From NCBI GenBank assembly GCA_007570785.1, contig ML664161.1, forward strand, positions 16,830,861 through 16,894,860: a stretch of 64,000 nt of DNA, in the 5' to 3' direction. This DNA is from Antilocapra americana (taxonomy: Eukaryota > Chordata > Mammalia > Artiodactyla > Antilocapridae). Position numbers and translations under genes: made by a program. Below, piece after piece: positions 12,410 through 22,998 of this stretch. Under the pieces are notes generated by a model. It was not told where the DNA came from. It ran no database searches and was given only the letters and a program-made list of their open reading frames with translations. Positions within the stretch are counted from its first letter, which is position 1, and the number at the start of each line of letters is the position of its first letter.

Positions 12410-13195
12410 TTTATGTTCTTATTTTTTCCAGTTTCCTAAATTTTTGTGGTAAGGTGAAGAACCTGAGAGTGTGTATGTGGGCCTTGTAATGGATGGGAGG
12501 ATTTGAAGAGTTTGACTTTTCAGCTGCATGTACCAGTAGTTTCCCAATTGATACTCAGAACAAGAAGTCAGAAATGAAAAGTTGCTTATAGGAAAAACTA
12601 TGTCTAAAATCTTTATACAAAAATTAAACATTTTAAAATATTATAGAATTAATACATTAAGGCATTCAATGAGCCATTGTTATCTTTCTGGTACTCTGGC
12701 ACTCACAATCATAATGAACACTGTTTTCTTTTTTCAGGGCAACCCATTTTGTTTTTCTGAGTCCAGAGTATAAGTGAAAACGCAGATTCTCACAGCTAGC
12801 AAGGTAGATTAAATGTCATCTACTTCAAAATCAGAATTTTTCAGATGAAAAAGTACAGACTAAGAAAGTTTTTCCCCTTTGGGGTGATTATAAAACTAGT
12901 AATAAACAATGGTGTCAGATATTTTCAAATTTTAGCTTGATATCCTCTCTGCTGCAAGTGTTTCCTACTTGCCTATGTTTTGTTCATCATAGATTTCTAG
13001 GTCATCACCCACCAAGTCAAGTCATATTGTTTCTGCTTTTTGAAAGTGCCTATTAAGTCACAGGTGATCTTTGTGGCAGCAGTAGATTATAAAGGTTGAT
13101 TCCCAATTTAAAGACTCATTACCAAACTGATAACCACATCATTTTAAGTAAGAAAAGGAAAAGGCCTGTACCATTCAAGTTATATTTACTTACAA

Positions 13196-13427
13196 CAGGT
13201 CTATTTGCAGTTTTTTAAGGATTCTCCACACTGTTCTCCATAGTGGCTGTACTAGTTCGCATTCCCACCAACAGTGTAAGAGGGTTCCCTTTTCTCCACA
13301 TCCTCTCCAGCATTTATTGCTTGTAGACTTTTGGATGGCAGCCATTCTGACTGGTGTAAAGTGGTACCTCATTGTGGTTTTGATTTGCATTTCTCTGATA
13401 ATGAGTGATGTTGAGCATCTTTTCATG
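13196..13427 (-). mobile_element. Inverted L1 ORF2 C-terminal segment
   Basis: The minus strand encodes the L1 ORF2 C-terminal region with the cysteine-rich motif '[18 protein letters not shown]'. It ends in frame at 'LKKLQIDL', exactly where the plus-strand piece at 14545 picks up ('YDPAVPLL'). The break is seamless in consensus terms: 'gacctg' on one piece, 'ccatatgac' on the other. Confidence 0.93.
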
Positions 13428-13477
13428 TATTTTTGCACTTATTGACAACTCTGTGCCAATTTGTTTCTTTAATTTTT

Positions 13478-13763
13478 ATTTATTTATTTATTTTTGGATT
13501 GGCTGGGTCTTGGTTGCTGCACCAGGCTTTCTGCAGCTGCAGTCAGTGGGGGATACCTTCTACTTGCAGTGTGAAAGCTTCTGGTTGTGGTGACCTCTCT
13601 TGTTGCAGAGCATGGACTCTAGAATATATGGGCTCAGCAGCTGTGGCACATGGGCTTAGTTTGCCCAATGGCATGTGAGATCTTTCTGGACCTAGGATCA
13701 AGCCCACATTATGCGCTGGCAATGGCAGGCACACTCTTAACCACTAGACCAATAGGGAAGCTC
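13478..13763 (-). repeat. CHR-type tRNA-Glu SINE, minus strand
   Basis: The left end is a (TTTA)n tail ('ttatttatttatttattttt'). The minus strand then carries the long CHR body, and the tRNA-like head sits at the right end, where the plus strand reads 'ttaaccactagaccaatagg' followed by 'gaagctcc'. It is strongly diverged. It lies inside the composite insertion. Confidence 0.8.
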
Positions 13764-13929
13764 CAAGGGGGTGTTTTGTTTTATTTTTTTAAAAACTCTT
13801 TTTGCCAAGTGGCTTCTCAGATTAGTGGATATGAGTGAAATTGACACAGAGAGATTAAAAAAATTATCAGAGTAGGAATTTTTATTCGTTAGCATGACCG
13901 CAACATGCTCAATTTTGAGAAATTTTAGA

Positions 13930-14544
13930 ACTTTATGTGGTAGGCAGTATTCTAAGGATTGTTCTCTCACCTCCAAAGACTCCCATTCCCTAGAGATTCA
14001 AATATAAATCTAGGTATTGTGGTGAAAGGACTTTGAAATGTAAGGTGCAAATCAGTTAACGTTAAATTTTGGAAATCATCCAGTTGAATTTAATCAAATT
14101 ACATGCTTCTTTTAAAAAGCAAAAGAAGGGATTGGGAGGAAGGTTCATGAGGGATAGTATATATATATATACATACACACTTATGACTTATTTGCATTGC
14201 TGTATGGCAGCAACCAACATAACATTGTAATGTAATTATCCTCCAGTTAAAATTTTTTTTAAGTCAGAAGAAGAAGGCCACAGAAGGGGATATAGGATGT
14301 CACAGAGGTTTGAAGCACAAGAAGTCCTCAAGGTGCTATTGCTGGTCTACAAGTGGAGGCAGCAATGCAGGGGCCTCTAGGAGCAGAGATAGACCTCCTG
14401 CAGCCAGCAAAGAAATGGGATCTCAGTTTTACAGTCACATAGTAAGGCATTCTGTCAGTCACCTGCCTGAATTTGGAAATAGGTTCTCCAGTTCTCCAGG
14501 TAAGCTCTTAAGCTGGTTAACATATTGATTCCAGCTTTGTGGTA
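13930..14544 (+). repeat. Ancient MaLR/LTR-like sequence with an L1 3' end inside
   Basis: The segment starts with 'gtggtaggcagtattctaag' and later has 'aaatgggatctcagtttta' and 'tattgattccagctttgtg'. These fit the order of an old, high-copy mammalian LTR-type repeat that I cannot name with certainty. An L1 3'-end fragment (about 14129-14262, ending 'attatcctccagttaaaat') interrupts it. The match ends exactly where the L1 segment begins at 14545. Confidence 0.45.
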
Positions 14545-15204
14545 CCATATGACCCAGCAGTCCCACTGCTGGACATATACACCGAGGAGACCAGAATTGA
14601 AAGAGACATGTGTACCCCAATGTTCATCGCCATATTGTTTACAATAGCCAGGACATGGAAGCAACCTAGATGTCCATCAACAGACGAATGGAAAAGAAAG
14701 CTATGGTACATATACACAATGGAATATTACTCAGCCATTAAAAAGAATACATTAGAATCAGTTCTACTGAGGTGGACGAAACCGGAGCCTATTATACAGA
14801 GTGAAGTAAGCCAGAAGGAAAAACAACAATACAGTATACTAACACATATATATGGAATTTAGAAAGATGGTAACTATAACCCTGTATGTGAGATAGCAAA
14901 AGAGATGCAGATGTATAGAACAGTCTTTTGAAATTTATGGGAGAGGCCAAGGGTGGGATGATATGGGAGAATGGCATTGAAACATGTAAATTATCATATG
15001 TGAAATCAATCGCCAGCCCAGGTCTGATGCTTGATACAGGGTGCTCAGGGCTGGTGTACTAGGAGGACCCAGAGGGTTGGAATCCGGAGGGAGGTGGGAG
15101 GGGGATTCTGGAAGGGGAACACATGTATACCCATGGCGGATTCATTTCAATGTATAGCAAAACCAACATGATAATGTAAAGAAAATAAATAAATAAATAA
15201 ATAA
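14545..15204 (+). mobile_element. L1 ORF2 end, 3'UTR and (AAAT)n tail
   Basis: The plus strand continues the L1 ORF2 C-terminus from '[20 protein letters not shown]' through '[10 protein letters not shown]' to the stop after 'HIYGI' at about 14862. The ruminant L1 3'UTR follows, with its G-rich tract (15085-15118) and an (AAAT)n tail. The preceding ORF2 residues are found inverted at 13196-13427. Confidence 0.93.
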
Positions 15205-15400
15205 TCTGTACAACCATTAAGAAAAAAGTGCAAAAATAATAATACCCCCATAACCCTTAAATACATACATCCTCCCAATACATACACACATGCACAACAT
15301 GCACACATACTTTTAGTGCCAAGATAACTCAAATATTGACTTAGTGAGAAAAAATTGCCACAGAATCCATTAACCTAAAAAAAAAGTTATATTTACTTAC

Positions 15401-16130
15401 GACAAATGTGTTTCTTAGGGGGAAATAAAACACAACCAAAGAAATTCCTATATTATCTGCTTTTATAAAATTGTCACTGACTCAGGAATCATTTCCTTTT
15501 GTGCTAGGCCTTATAGGAAACTCAGAATCAAATCATGAACAAAGATATCTCTAGAAAGATCTTTCAGCAGGATTTTTTTTTTTGTAGTCTCATTGCCTCT
15601 CAGCTTTGAGATCTCTGCCTACCTTCACTTTCCCTTTAAGTTCATTTCCTTAATCATATCACTTTTACTGACATTGTTTCATAAGTAATTGCAAGTATTT
15701 TTTTGAATAAGGCATTATAAAGACAAGTGAAATAATTTTTGTATGCTTTATTCAATGTACCAGCTGGTATAGGAACATATAATTTTTAAAAAACTTGTTT
15801 CATTTTATTGAGTAACAACTCTATTTTCATGTTTATTCAGTGTTCACTGTAGAAAGGCCCCATATTACCCACTGTGAAGTTATGAAATAAAATTAATAAT
15901 TTTAAGACTTAGAAAGTTTTTAGCTTATAAATCAGCACTTCCCTTGAATCTCCATTCAGTCTAATTAAGGCATATCTCTTTCCATAGTTTTTGACAGATA
16001 TTTATAATCAAAGTAGAAATTATATAATATTATGTGAAAGAAAAAGACATATCAGACATACACACATATATACACATACACATCTTCAAAGATGGTTTCA
16101 ACTTACCTAAATAGGAATTACATAACTTAC
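15401..16130. other. Unique AT-rich DNA
   Basis: No gene or repeat recognised. Confidence 0.5.
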
Positions 16131-16210
16131 ATGGGTTGGCCAAAAAGTTTGTTTGAGTTTGTCTGTAAAATGTTATGGAAAAACCTGAATGAATTTTTTT
16201 GCCAACTCAA
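16131..16210. mobile_element. Mariner-derived hairpin MITE (about 78 bp)
   Basis: The left terminal inverted repeat 'gggttggccaaaaagtttg' (16133-16151) pairs with 'gaatttttttgccaactc' at the right (16190-16208), with a short loop containing 'ctgtaaaatgttatgg'. This is the architecture of the near-palindromic mariner-derived miniature elements common in ruminants. It has no coding capacity. Confidence 0.8.
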
Positions 16211-16714
16211 TATTTATGCAGGCATCTCACTGGAAAATTATCAAAAATTATTTAGGTATCAGAGGTACCCAGAGAAATTTTTGGTTAGTAGTGAATTCTC
16301 GGATTAAATCACCCACTGAGACCTTTTCTAATCCACTAGTTCTCATAATAGAGACTCATCAATGGTTACCATGTCTATTTACTTATGTCAGTGGGACATA
16401 ATGCATATTGTGACATATTATTTTATTTATAATTATGTGCATTCTGAGATTAATACATGAGAAAATTATAACCTTAATTCCAGGTAATATATAATTTTGC
16501 AGTTCTTATTATAAAAAGATTGATGAACTTTTATGTATGTAATCATATCATTAACATATCTATATGGTACAGCATAATAAGAATATGATTCCTGTATAAC
16601 TCAAAGGCTATTTATATATTTACCTTTGTATGATGTATATTTTGTATATATATATATGGTTTGTATTATATATAAAATATAGTTTATATTGCTTCATTAC
16701 CCTTGAAGTATTTC

Positions 16715-16905
16715 CTATTCATTATTTTATCGAATCCTTTAAATAGTCCTACAAGTTTCAGTTTTGACACTGCTTCCAATGTATGGAAACTGAATTCCAG
16801 GGAGACTGTGGGATAGAAGGTCACACACAGTAGTAAAATGATTTCACAGTACTGTGTGACCAGGTGGGCAGATCTCACTCTCAGTTCAGGGTGTTTCTAA
16901 TGCAG
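16715..16905 (-). repeat. Probable MIR, minus strand
   Basis: The blocks 'ggaaactgaattccaggg', 'aaggtcacacacagtagta' and a region ending 'gtttctaatgcagccat' follow antisense MIR order with heavy divergence. Confidence 0.45.
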
Positions 16906-17391
16906 CCATTATAGCTTCCAAGCCTCTAAAAATCAGTACCAGCTTCTCCTCAGATCCCCACATAGCTCCTTGTGAAGCTGACGTCATCTGTTCTATCCCT
17001 TATAAATATCAAACATCAACAGCTCAAGGAATGGAGAGGCTTGCATATCCATTCTTTATTACCAGTGTTCCTACACTGTACTTTCATTGGAAGACTATCA
17101 GACCCCTTTACAAAACATTAAGGCCTGGGCTTTCTTAGAGTCCTGTCAAACTCTCTTACATATTTAAAACTTGCATAGATCCTTTTAGTTTGCACAGAGG
17201 AACTTTTCAGAAAATTCCCTTTACACATCAAAACATTATCTAATACAACATAGTTTTGTATATGAGTTCAAAGAACACAATTCTTTTGAAATAAGGTGGG
17301 TTTAAAGCTAAATAAAAATATGAAGTAAATACATTTATAAAGAAAAACTACACTGTTAATCGGTATTTTCCTTTGAATTAGAGCACTCTAA

Positions 17392-17781
17392 ATTTTTTTT
17401 AAAATTTTCTTTACTTTATTGTGTTGGTTTTGCCATACAATGACATGAAACCGCCATGGGTTTACATATGCTCCCCTTCCAGAAACCCCCTCCCTCCCTC
17501 CCTCCCAATTCCCTCCGCCTGGGACATCTCAGTGCACCAGCCCCGAGCATCAATCCTGGGCTGGTGATTGATTTCACATATGATAATATGTTTCAATGCC
17601 ATTCTCCCATATCATCCCACCCTTGCCCTCTTCCACAGAGTCCACAAGTCTGTTCTATACGTCTGCATTCCTTTTTCTGTCTCACATGCAGGGTTCTCGT
17701 TACCATCTTTCTAAATTCCATATATATGTGTTGGTATACTGTATTGTTGTTTTTCCTTCTGGCTTACTTCACTCTGGATAA
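17392..17781 (-). mobile_element. Ruminant L1 3' end, minus strand
   Basis: T-rich tail, 'ctttactttattgtgttggt', a C-rich 3'UTR tract (17482-17518), then the end of ORF2 antisense, stopping at 'ttcactctggataat'. Same truncation class as the copy at 12038-12409. No convincing TSD. Confidence 0.92.
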
Positions 17782-17799
17782 TTTTTATGTATTCCCTTG

Positions 17800-18536
17800 A
17801 AAATCCAAGTCCAGCATCTCAAATTTACATCTAATTAGAATTGAATTTCTTCCTTTCCCACCACACAAACCAGATAGATGCACTCTGCCCAGCTTTCATA
17901 AATTATTAATGATCTCTCCATTCTCCTTTTGCTCAGGCCCAAAACCTAGGAGTCATCCTTACCTCCTTTCTTTATAGCAAAATACATCCTGAATTTGACC
18001 ACTTCTGATAAGCTTTATTGCCATCTTCCAAAAGCTTATCTAGATTTACTTCAATAGCCACAGATTGGCTTCTCAGTTTCCATTCTTGCCCAATTCTTCT
18101 CCCTGCCTGACTCTCCCAGGTCAATTCTTCGCACCACAGATAGAATACTTTTATCAGTACACAATTCAGACCATTTTGTTCTGCATTTCTTCTCCAATGG
18201 CTTCCTGACATCTTTCCCTGGGCTGTATGAGATATGGTTCCGCCCTACCTCTCCAGGTTTTGACCATCCACGTCTTACACTTGTTCATCTTTGAAGTGAT
18301 CATGATTGTTCCCACCTTTGCACTTGTTAGTCCCTCTTCCTGGCACACACTTGCCCAGGTCCCTTCAGATCTAGTTTGTCTATTCATTCCTGTCCCTACA
18401 CAAAATCAAAATCTCAGAGAGATTCTCCTGAGTCTACCTAGAGTATTATTCCGTCTGGTTCTTATCTGTTTTCTCCTGCTGCTTTATTTTCCTTTATAGA
18501 ACTGTCACTACCTCACTTCTACTGAATGTATACACA
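17800..18536 (+). mobile_element. Ancient L2 LINE, 3' part (left half of a split copy)
   Basis: Sense-strand L2 landmarks occur in order: 'aaaacctaggagtcatcctt', 'atcctgaatttgaccactt', 'ttctccaatggcttcctgac', 'cctttgcacttgttagtcc', 'ctgctttattttccttta'. The copy stops where the BovB insertion begins near 18549. Its 3' continuation is at 21588-21720, beyond the BovB/L1 stack. Confidence 0.8.
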
Positions 18537-18548
18537 TTGAATGCACAT

Positions 18549-18880
18549 CAGTTCAGTTTAGTTCAGTTGCTCAGTTGTGTTTGACTCTTTGCAACCCCAT
18601 GGACTGCAGCACACCAGGCCTCCCTGTCCATCACCAACTCCCAGAGCCTGTTCAAACTCATGTCCATGTCTCTGCTTTTTAATATGTTGTCTAGGTTGGT
18701 CATAATTTTTCTTCTAAGCAGTAAATGTCTTTTAATTTCATGGCTGCAGTCACCATCTGCAATGATTTTGGAGCCCAAAAATATAAAGTCTGTCACTGTT
18801 TCCATTGTTTCCCCATCTATTTGCCATGAAGTGATGGGACTGGATGCCATGATCTTAGTTTTCTGAATGTTGAGTTTTAA
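18549..18880 (-). mobile_element. BovB LINE 3' part (minus), non-inverted half of a 5'-inverted copy
   Basis: The minus strand encodes the BovB segment from '[20 protein letters not shown]' to a degenerate C-terminus ending '[11 protein letters not shown]', then the TTCAGT-type 3' end at the left. It joins head-to-head with a plus-strand BovB piece at 18881. The upstream RT codons of the same element lie in plus orientation at 18881-18958 and 21093-21575. Confidence 0.9.
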
Positions 18881-21575
18881 ATTCTCCAAGCCAGTCTTCA
18901 ACACTATGTGAACTATAAACTTCCAGATGTTCAAACTGGATTTAGAAAAGGCAGAGGATGTCTTTTCTCCATTGTATATTCTTGCCTCCTTTGTCAAAGA
19001 TAAGGTGTCCATAGATGCGTGGATTTATCTCTGGGCTTTCTATTTTGTTCCATTGATCTATATTTCTGTCTTTGTGCCAGTACCACACTTAATGACTGTG
19101 GATTTGTAGTATAGCCTTAAGTCAGGCAGGTTGATTCCTCCAGTTCCATTCTTCTTTCTCAAGATTGCTTCGGCTATACGAGGTTTTTTGTATTTCCATA
19201 CAAATTGTGAAATTATTTGTTCTAATTCTCTGAAAAAGACCTCTGGTAGCTTGATAGGAATTGCATTGAATCTATAGATTGCTCTGGGTAGTATACTCAT
19301 TTTCACTATATTGATTCTTCCAATCCACGAACACGGCACATTTCTCCATCTGTTTGTGTCCTCTTTGAATTCTTTCATCAGTGTTTTATAGTTTTCTATA
19401 TACAAGTCTTTTGTTTCTTTAGGTAGAAATACTCCTAAGTATTTTATTCTTTTTGTTTCGATGGTGAATGGAATTGTTTCCTTAATTTCTCTTTCTGTTT
19501 TCTCATTGTTAGTGTATAGGAATGCCAGGGATTTCTGTGTGTTGATTTTGTATCCTGAAACTTTACTGTATTCACTGATTAGCTCTAGTAATTTTCTGGT
19601 AGAGTCTTTAGGTTTTTCAATGTATAGGATCATGTCATCTGCAAACAGAGAGAGTTTTACTTCTTTTCCAATCTGGATTCCTTTAATTTCTTTATCTGCT
19701 CTGATTGCTGTGGCCAAGACTTCCCAATGGAGAAAAGACAACCTCTTTAACAAGTGGTGCTGGGAAAACTGGACAGCCACTTGTAAAAGAATGAAACTAG
19801 AACACTTTCTAACACCATACACAAAGATAAACTCAAAATGGATCAAAGATCTAAGCATAAGACAAGAAACTATAAAGCTCCTAGAAGATAACATAGGCAA
19901 AACACTCTCCGACATAAACCAAAGCGGGATCCTACATGACCCACCTCCCAGAATATTGGAAATAAAAGCACGAATAAACAAATGGGACCTAATTAAAATT
20001 AAAAGCTTCTGCACAACAAAGGAAACTATAAGCAAGGTGAAAAGACAGCCTTCAGAATGGGAGAAAATAATAGCCAATGAAGCAACGGACAAACAATCTC
20101 AAAAATATACAAACAACTCCTGAAGCTCCATTCTAGAAAAATAAATGACCCAATCAAAAAGTGGGCCAAAGAACTCAACAGACATTTCTCCAAAGAAGAC
20201 ATAAAAATGGCCAATAAACACATGAAAAGATGCTCAACATCACTCATTATCAGAGAAATGCAAACCAAAACCACAGTGAGGTACCACTTTACACCACTCA
20301 GAATGGCTGCAATCCAAAAATCTACAAGCAATAAATGCTGGAGAGGATGTGGAGAAAAGGGAACCCTCTTACACTGTTGGTGGGAATGCCAACGGGTACA
20401 GCCACTATGGAAAACAGTGTGGAGATTCCTTAAAAAACTGCAAATAGACCTGCCATTTGACCCAACAATTCCACTGCTGGGCATATACACCGAGGAAACC
20501 AGAATTGAAAGAGCCATGTGTACCCCAATGTTCATCGCCGCATTGTTTACAATAGCCAGGATATGTAAGCAACCTAGATGCCCATCAACTGACGAATGGA
20601 TAAGAAAGCTGTGGTACATATACACAATGGAATATTACTCAGCATTAAAAAAAAAATTCATTTGAATCAGTTCTACTTAGCTGGACGGAACTGGAGCCTA
20701 TTATCCAGAGTGAAGTAAGCCAGAAGGAAAAACAACAATACAGTATACTAATGCATATATATGAATTTAGAAAGATGGTAACGAGAACCCAGCATGCGAG
20801 ACAGCAAAAGGAACGCAGACGTATAGAACAGACTCGTGGACTCTGTGGATGAGGGCAGGGGTGGGATGATTTGGGAGAATGGCATTGAAACATGTTAAGT
20901 ATCATATGTGAAATCAATCGCCAGCCCAGGATTGTTGCTCGGGGCTGCTGCACCGAGATTTCCCGGGGGGAGGGAGAAGGGAGGGAGGAGGGAGGGAGGA
21001 GGGAGGGGGGTTCTGGAGGGGGAGCATATGCACACGCATGGCGATATCATGTCATTGTATGGCAAAACCAATTAAAAAAAAAAGGCAGAGGAACCAGAGA
21101 TCAAATGGCCAACATCCGTTGGATCATTGAAAAAGCAAAAGAGTTCAAGAAAAACATTTACGTCTGCTTTATTGACTACACCAAAGCCTTTGATTGTGTG
21201 GATCACAACAAACTGTGGAAAATTCTTAAAGAGATGGGAATAACAGACCACCTGATCTGCCTTTTGATAAATCTGTATGCAGGTCAAGAAACAATGGTTA
21301 GAACTGGACAAGGAACAACAGACTGGTTCCAAATAGGAAAAGGAGTATGTCAAGGCTGTATATTGTCACGCTGCTTATTTAACTTATATGCAGAGTACAT
21401 CATGAGAAATGCTGGGCTGGATGATGCACACAAGCTGGAATCAAGATTGCTGGGAGAAATATCAATAACCTTAGATATGCAGATGACACCACCCTTATGG
21501 CAGAAAGCAAAGAACTAAACAGCCTCTTGGTGAAAGTGAAAGAGGAGAGTGGAAACACTGGTTTAAAACTCAAAG
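18881..21575 (+). mobile_element. Inverted 5' half of the same BovB (RT domain), split by an L1
   Basis: Plus-strand BovB begins at 'attctccaagccagtcttc' and is interrupted at 18959 by an L1. It resumes at 21093 and encodes the RT core ('CFIDYTKAFDCVDHNKLWKI', then the catalytic RYADD box near 21473-21487, frameshifted relative to the upstream codons). It ends at 'tttaaaactcaa' about 21573. That is the point where the minus-strand half begins, so the two halves make one BovB copy with its 5' part inverted. Confidence 0.88.
18959..21079 (+). mobile_element. 5'-inverted ruminant L1 nested in BovB, 13-bp TSD
   Basis: TSD 'aaaaggcagagga' lies at 18946-18958 and 21080-21092. Left part 18959-19725 is inverted and encodes, on the minus strand, the ORF2 RT region with the FADD catalytic box (about 19635-19646) and downstream codons ('[20 protein letters not shown]'). 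Right part 19726-21079 is in plus orientation from 'aatggagaaaagaca' through the ORF2 C-terminus ('[18 protein letters not shown]', '[10 protein letters not shown]') and a G-rich 3'UTR (20965-21027) to a short A-tail. The 15-mer at the right junction is repeated, as complement, at the very left end, so the halves overlap by about 15 bp in consensus. This is the hallmark of twin priming. Confidence 0.93.
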
Positions 21576-21587
21576 TTGAATGTATGT

Positions 21588-21720
21588 ATATACCTTTATA
21601 ATCTCCCTTCCCCTTAAGATGTCAGCAGCACTAAGGATAGAGACATGTTGTTCAGTGCTTCATCACCAAGCTTACAGCAGTTCCTACTCCATAAACATTT
21701 TGTTTCAAGTTATAAAGTAG
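21588..21720 (+). mobile_element. L2 3' end (right half of the split copy)
   Basis: 'ttccccttaagatgtcagca', 'aaggatagagacatgttg', 'ttcagtgcttcatcacca' and 'ctactccataaacatttt' follow the terminal L2 order. They continue the copy at 17800-18536. This shows that the 3 kb between them was inserted. Confidence 0.65.
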
Positions 21721-22789
21721 TACTTTATAATCAGATATAAAATACATACCTTTGCCTAATCATGAGCCAAAACCCCAATTATAGACTGAGAACATTCTGC
21801 AAAGTACAGCTTTGACAAAGGAAAAGAATGAGCTGTCAGGAGAATTGAGAGGTTAAGTGAAGAAAGTGGAAGTTGAGCTGAGCCTGACCTGAACCAAGAC
21901 ATCATAGAGCTAAGGAGAAGAAAAATTACTGGAGAAGGAAAATAAGACTGTAATTAAAAATAGAAAGGTCACTGAAGGCCAGGTTCTGCTTCCAAGTGAC
22001 TAAGTGCCACAAAGAACCAAATTCTATAATGGGCTGTGGAGAGGGGTTTGGCACCTGGCACTGGGATGCCAAGGTTATTATTGTGTAACAGAGCTCTGTG
22101 GATCATTTAATGATGATAAAAGGCACTCTGTTAAAAGTTTAGCTGCAGAGGGCATTTGAGATGGAAAGTGAACAGCAAAGTGCATGACATAATATGGCTT
22201 AAATCCAGTAACTGCACCTGCAAAAGTCTGAAATGTTTGTTGTGTAGAAACTGTAAACAGAACAGGCACCTGAGACAGGCCCCCACCTGTTTTCAATGAT
22301 CAGGTTTACTAGAATCAAAATGAAGTTAACTCTAAAATATCCACAAAAATAAAATACTCCAGGTCAGAAAGAAATGGTAAAAGGAGAAGACAGGGGTTCC
22401 CATGCATATGCATAGTCAGTTGAGCACCCTTATGCACATAATGTTGTAGGGGGAAACAAGAAATCTGAATGGAATCAGACTTTCTTTTTTTTATTGTAAC
22501 TGTATGAGATGATGGACATTAATTATACTTTTTGTGGCAATCATTTCACAGCATATGTAAAGTCAAACCTTTATGGCATACATGTAAAATTCATATGATG
22601 CTATGTCAATTATAAAAACAGAAGAAATATTGCATAAATTATCTCTCTCTAACATGGTATTATACAGATGAACATATCTATGTGGAACCAATATAAGATC
22701 TATTGATAACCATCTGGCAGCACTGTTAATCAAAGTAAGAATACCTGGAGTCTAGAACAGGTTACATCACAGATTGATTCTATGTTGAT
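21721..22789. other. Unique non-coding DNA
   Basis: No gene or repeat recognised. Confidence 0.5.
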
Positions 22790-22868
22790 TCTATGTGAGT
22801 CATTTCACTCCTCTAAGCTTCACTTGTCTCAAGAATAAAATAAGAGAATTTAACTAGACAATTCCAAA
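22790..22868 (+). repeat. MIR-like fragment, plus strand
   Basis: 'tgagtcatttcactcctcta', 'gcttcacttgtctcaagaat' and 'taactagacaattccaaat' match the middle-to-3' section of MIR-type SINEs. Confidence 0.5.
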
Positions 22869-22876
22869 TTGTGGGC

Positions 22877-22998
22877 ATGCTCATCACTTGGTCATGTTTG
22901 ACTCTTTGCAACCCCATAGAGCCTGTGAAGCTCCTCTGTCCATGGAACTTTCCAGGCAAGCATACTGGAGTGGGATGCCATTTTCTTTTCCTGGGTTG
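22877..22998 (-). repeat. Bov-tA SINE fragment, minus strand
   Basis: It contains the BovB-tail part ('catgtttgactctttgcaac') and the 'ccaggcaagcatactggagt' box, ending in 'ttcttttcctgggttgtag' without the tRNA head. Confidence 0.88.

Larger units (their letters stand above)
13194..15383 (+). mobile_element. Composite retro-insertion with outer TSD, 5' inversion and internal L1
   Basis: The identical 17-mers 'aagttatatttacttac' at 13177-13193 and 15384-15400 flank this block, and the right copy is directly preceded by an A-run (15377-15385). Inside, from left to right, are: an inverted piece of L1 ORF2 (13196-13427); a 13-bp motif (13428-13440); about 1.1 kb containing an inverted CHR SINE and other old repeats (to 14544); the exact consensus continuation of the L1 piece in plus orientation through its 3'UTR and (AAAT)n tail (14545-15204); a short spacer; a second copy of the 13-bp motif in opposite orientation (15226-15238); then about 140 bp of ordinary sequence and the final A-run. 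I read it as one L1-driven retrotransposition of a longer transcript, with twin-priming inversion. The interpretation is inference; the repeats and order are directly visible. Confidence 0.75.

Noticed and set aside
13196..15204. Simple twin-priming of a single L1 as the full explanation
   Set aside because: It does not explain the 1.1 kb of non-L1 sequence inside, the inner 13-bp pair in inverted orientation, or the outer 17-bp duplication beyond a second A-run.
17456..17800. 114-codon plus-strand ORF with proline-rich start as a secreted protein
   Set aside because: It is the antisense of an L1 3'UTR. The near-identical peptide appears at 12076-12357 and on other L1 antisense strands.
19058..20092. 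344-codon minus-strand ORF as a gene
   Set aside because: It crosses the junction of a 5'-inverted L1: antisense ORF2 followed by sense ORF2. It is not a natural protein.
20207..20665. 152-codon plus-strand ORF with a cysteine-rich motif as a zinc-binding protein
   Set aside because: It is the C-terminal end of L1 ORF2. The same motif recurs at 13190-13438, 50189-50701 and 57331-57765.
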